Source of the DNA: Pseudomonadota bacterium
GTDB lineage: Bacteria > Pseudomonadota > Alphaproteobacteria > Rhizobiales > Kaistiaceae
Length of the DNA stretch: 5,027 nucleotides
NCBI GenBank assembly: GCA_023433185.1
Contig: JAEZEN010000239.1
Coordinates: 1 to 5,027, forward strand
Reading direction: 5' to 3'
How positions within the stretch are numbered: position 1 is the first letter of the stretch; each line of letters starts with the position of its first letter. The translations under genes and the position numbers were made by a program. Of the stretch, positions 4,899 through 5,027 are shown one piece after another. The notes under the pieces were generated by a model. The model was given only the letters and a program-made list of their open reading frames with translations, did not search any database and was not told where the DNA came from.

Positions 4899-5027
4899 TT
4901 AAAGGGCGATCAGCGCGGTTCCGAAGGTCTCGCGTGGTCCGAGGCCTGCCCGGGTGGCGGCAGAGGCGAGGGCTGGGTAATCACCGGCGTCGGCGGCGGT
5001 AAGGGCGGGGCCTCTGGGTCGCCGCCG
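4899..5027 (-). CDS. C-terminal fragment of an unidentified protein
   Basis: The - strand frame entering from the right edge is open for 42 codons and stops at a TAA (4901-4899). The predicted tail includes LTAADAGDYPALASAATRAG and ends GPRETFGTALIAL, which reads like an ordinary amphipathic C-terminus rather than a shadow frame. Third positions are G or C in about 30 of 42 codons, somewhat lower than in the neighbouring genes, and the fragment uses codons such as AGA, CGA and CCA. I do not recognise the family. It lies upstream of the peptidase gene on the same strand, with about 180 bases between them. An opposing + strand frame is also open here but is glycine-rich and less protein-like. 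Confidence 0.5.
   Translation of the reverse strand, partial: RRRPRGPALTAADAGDYPALASAATRAGLGPRETFGTALIAL

Overview
The window is GC-rich DNA (by eye well above 60% G+C, with G or C in most third codon positions). It carries tightly packed bacterial genes of the kind found in high-GC Alphaproteobacteria. A sphingomonad-like source is my best guess from gene style and content, but no phylogenetic marker is present, so this is an inference.

Positions 1-3949 hold one co-directional run of seven genes on the + strand: the tail of a probable DUF899 (thioredoxin-like) protein; a COG3607-type VOC (glyoxalase/bleomycin-resistance fold) protein; a PhnB-like VOC protein; a glutathione S-transferase (GST) family protein; a protein made of two DUF1428 domains in tandem; a tandem VOC protein of the CFP30B/COG3324 type; and a PhnB-like VOC protein of the '3-demethylubiquinone-9 3-methyltransferase' Pfam group. 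Gaps are 11-56 bases and most starts have a good Shine-Dalgarno sequence, so this looks like an operon. A perfect 10-bp GC stem with a T-rich tail between the DUF1428 and tandem-VOC genes may end or attenuate transcription and split the run into two units.

The run contains five VOC domains, one GST, two DUF1428 domains and probably one DUF899. All are small soluble folds linked to thiol, electrophile or small-molecule chemistry. A shared role in detoxification or stress is plausible, but the sequence names no substrate and shows no regulator or transporter.

Convergent to the run, with only two bases between stop codons, a - strand gene (about 3952-4719) encodes a secreted M15-type zinc D,D-peptidase homologue with a signal peptide, a Pro/Ala-rich linker, the H/D/H zinc triad and four cysteines. 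It is probably cell-wall related and unconnected to the VOC run. Upstream of it is about 180 bases of non-coding DNA with short dyads. At the right edge is the probable C-terminal end of an unidentified - strand gene (stop at 4899-4901).

I see no mobile element, CRISPR array, RNA gene or integration site. The most useful second looks are the in-operon hairpins, the gap-free DUF1428 duplication, the altered putative metal ligands in the first VOC protein, and the GC-rich structure abutting the peptidase start. I found no clear evidence of a previously undescribed system.
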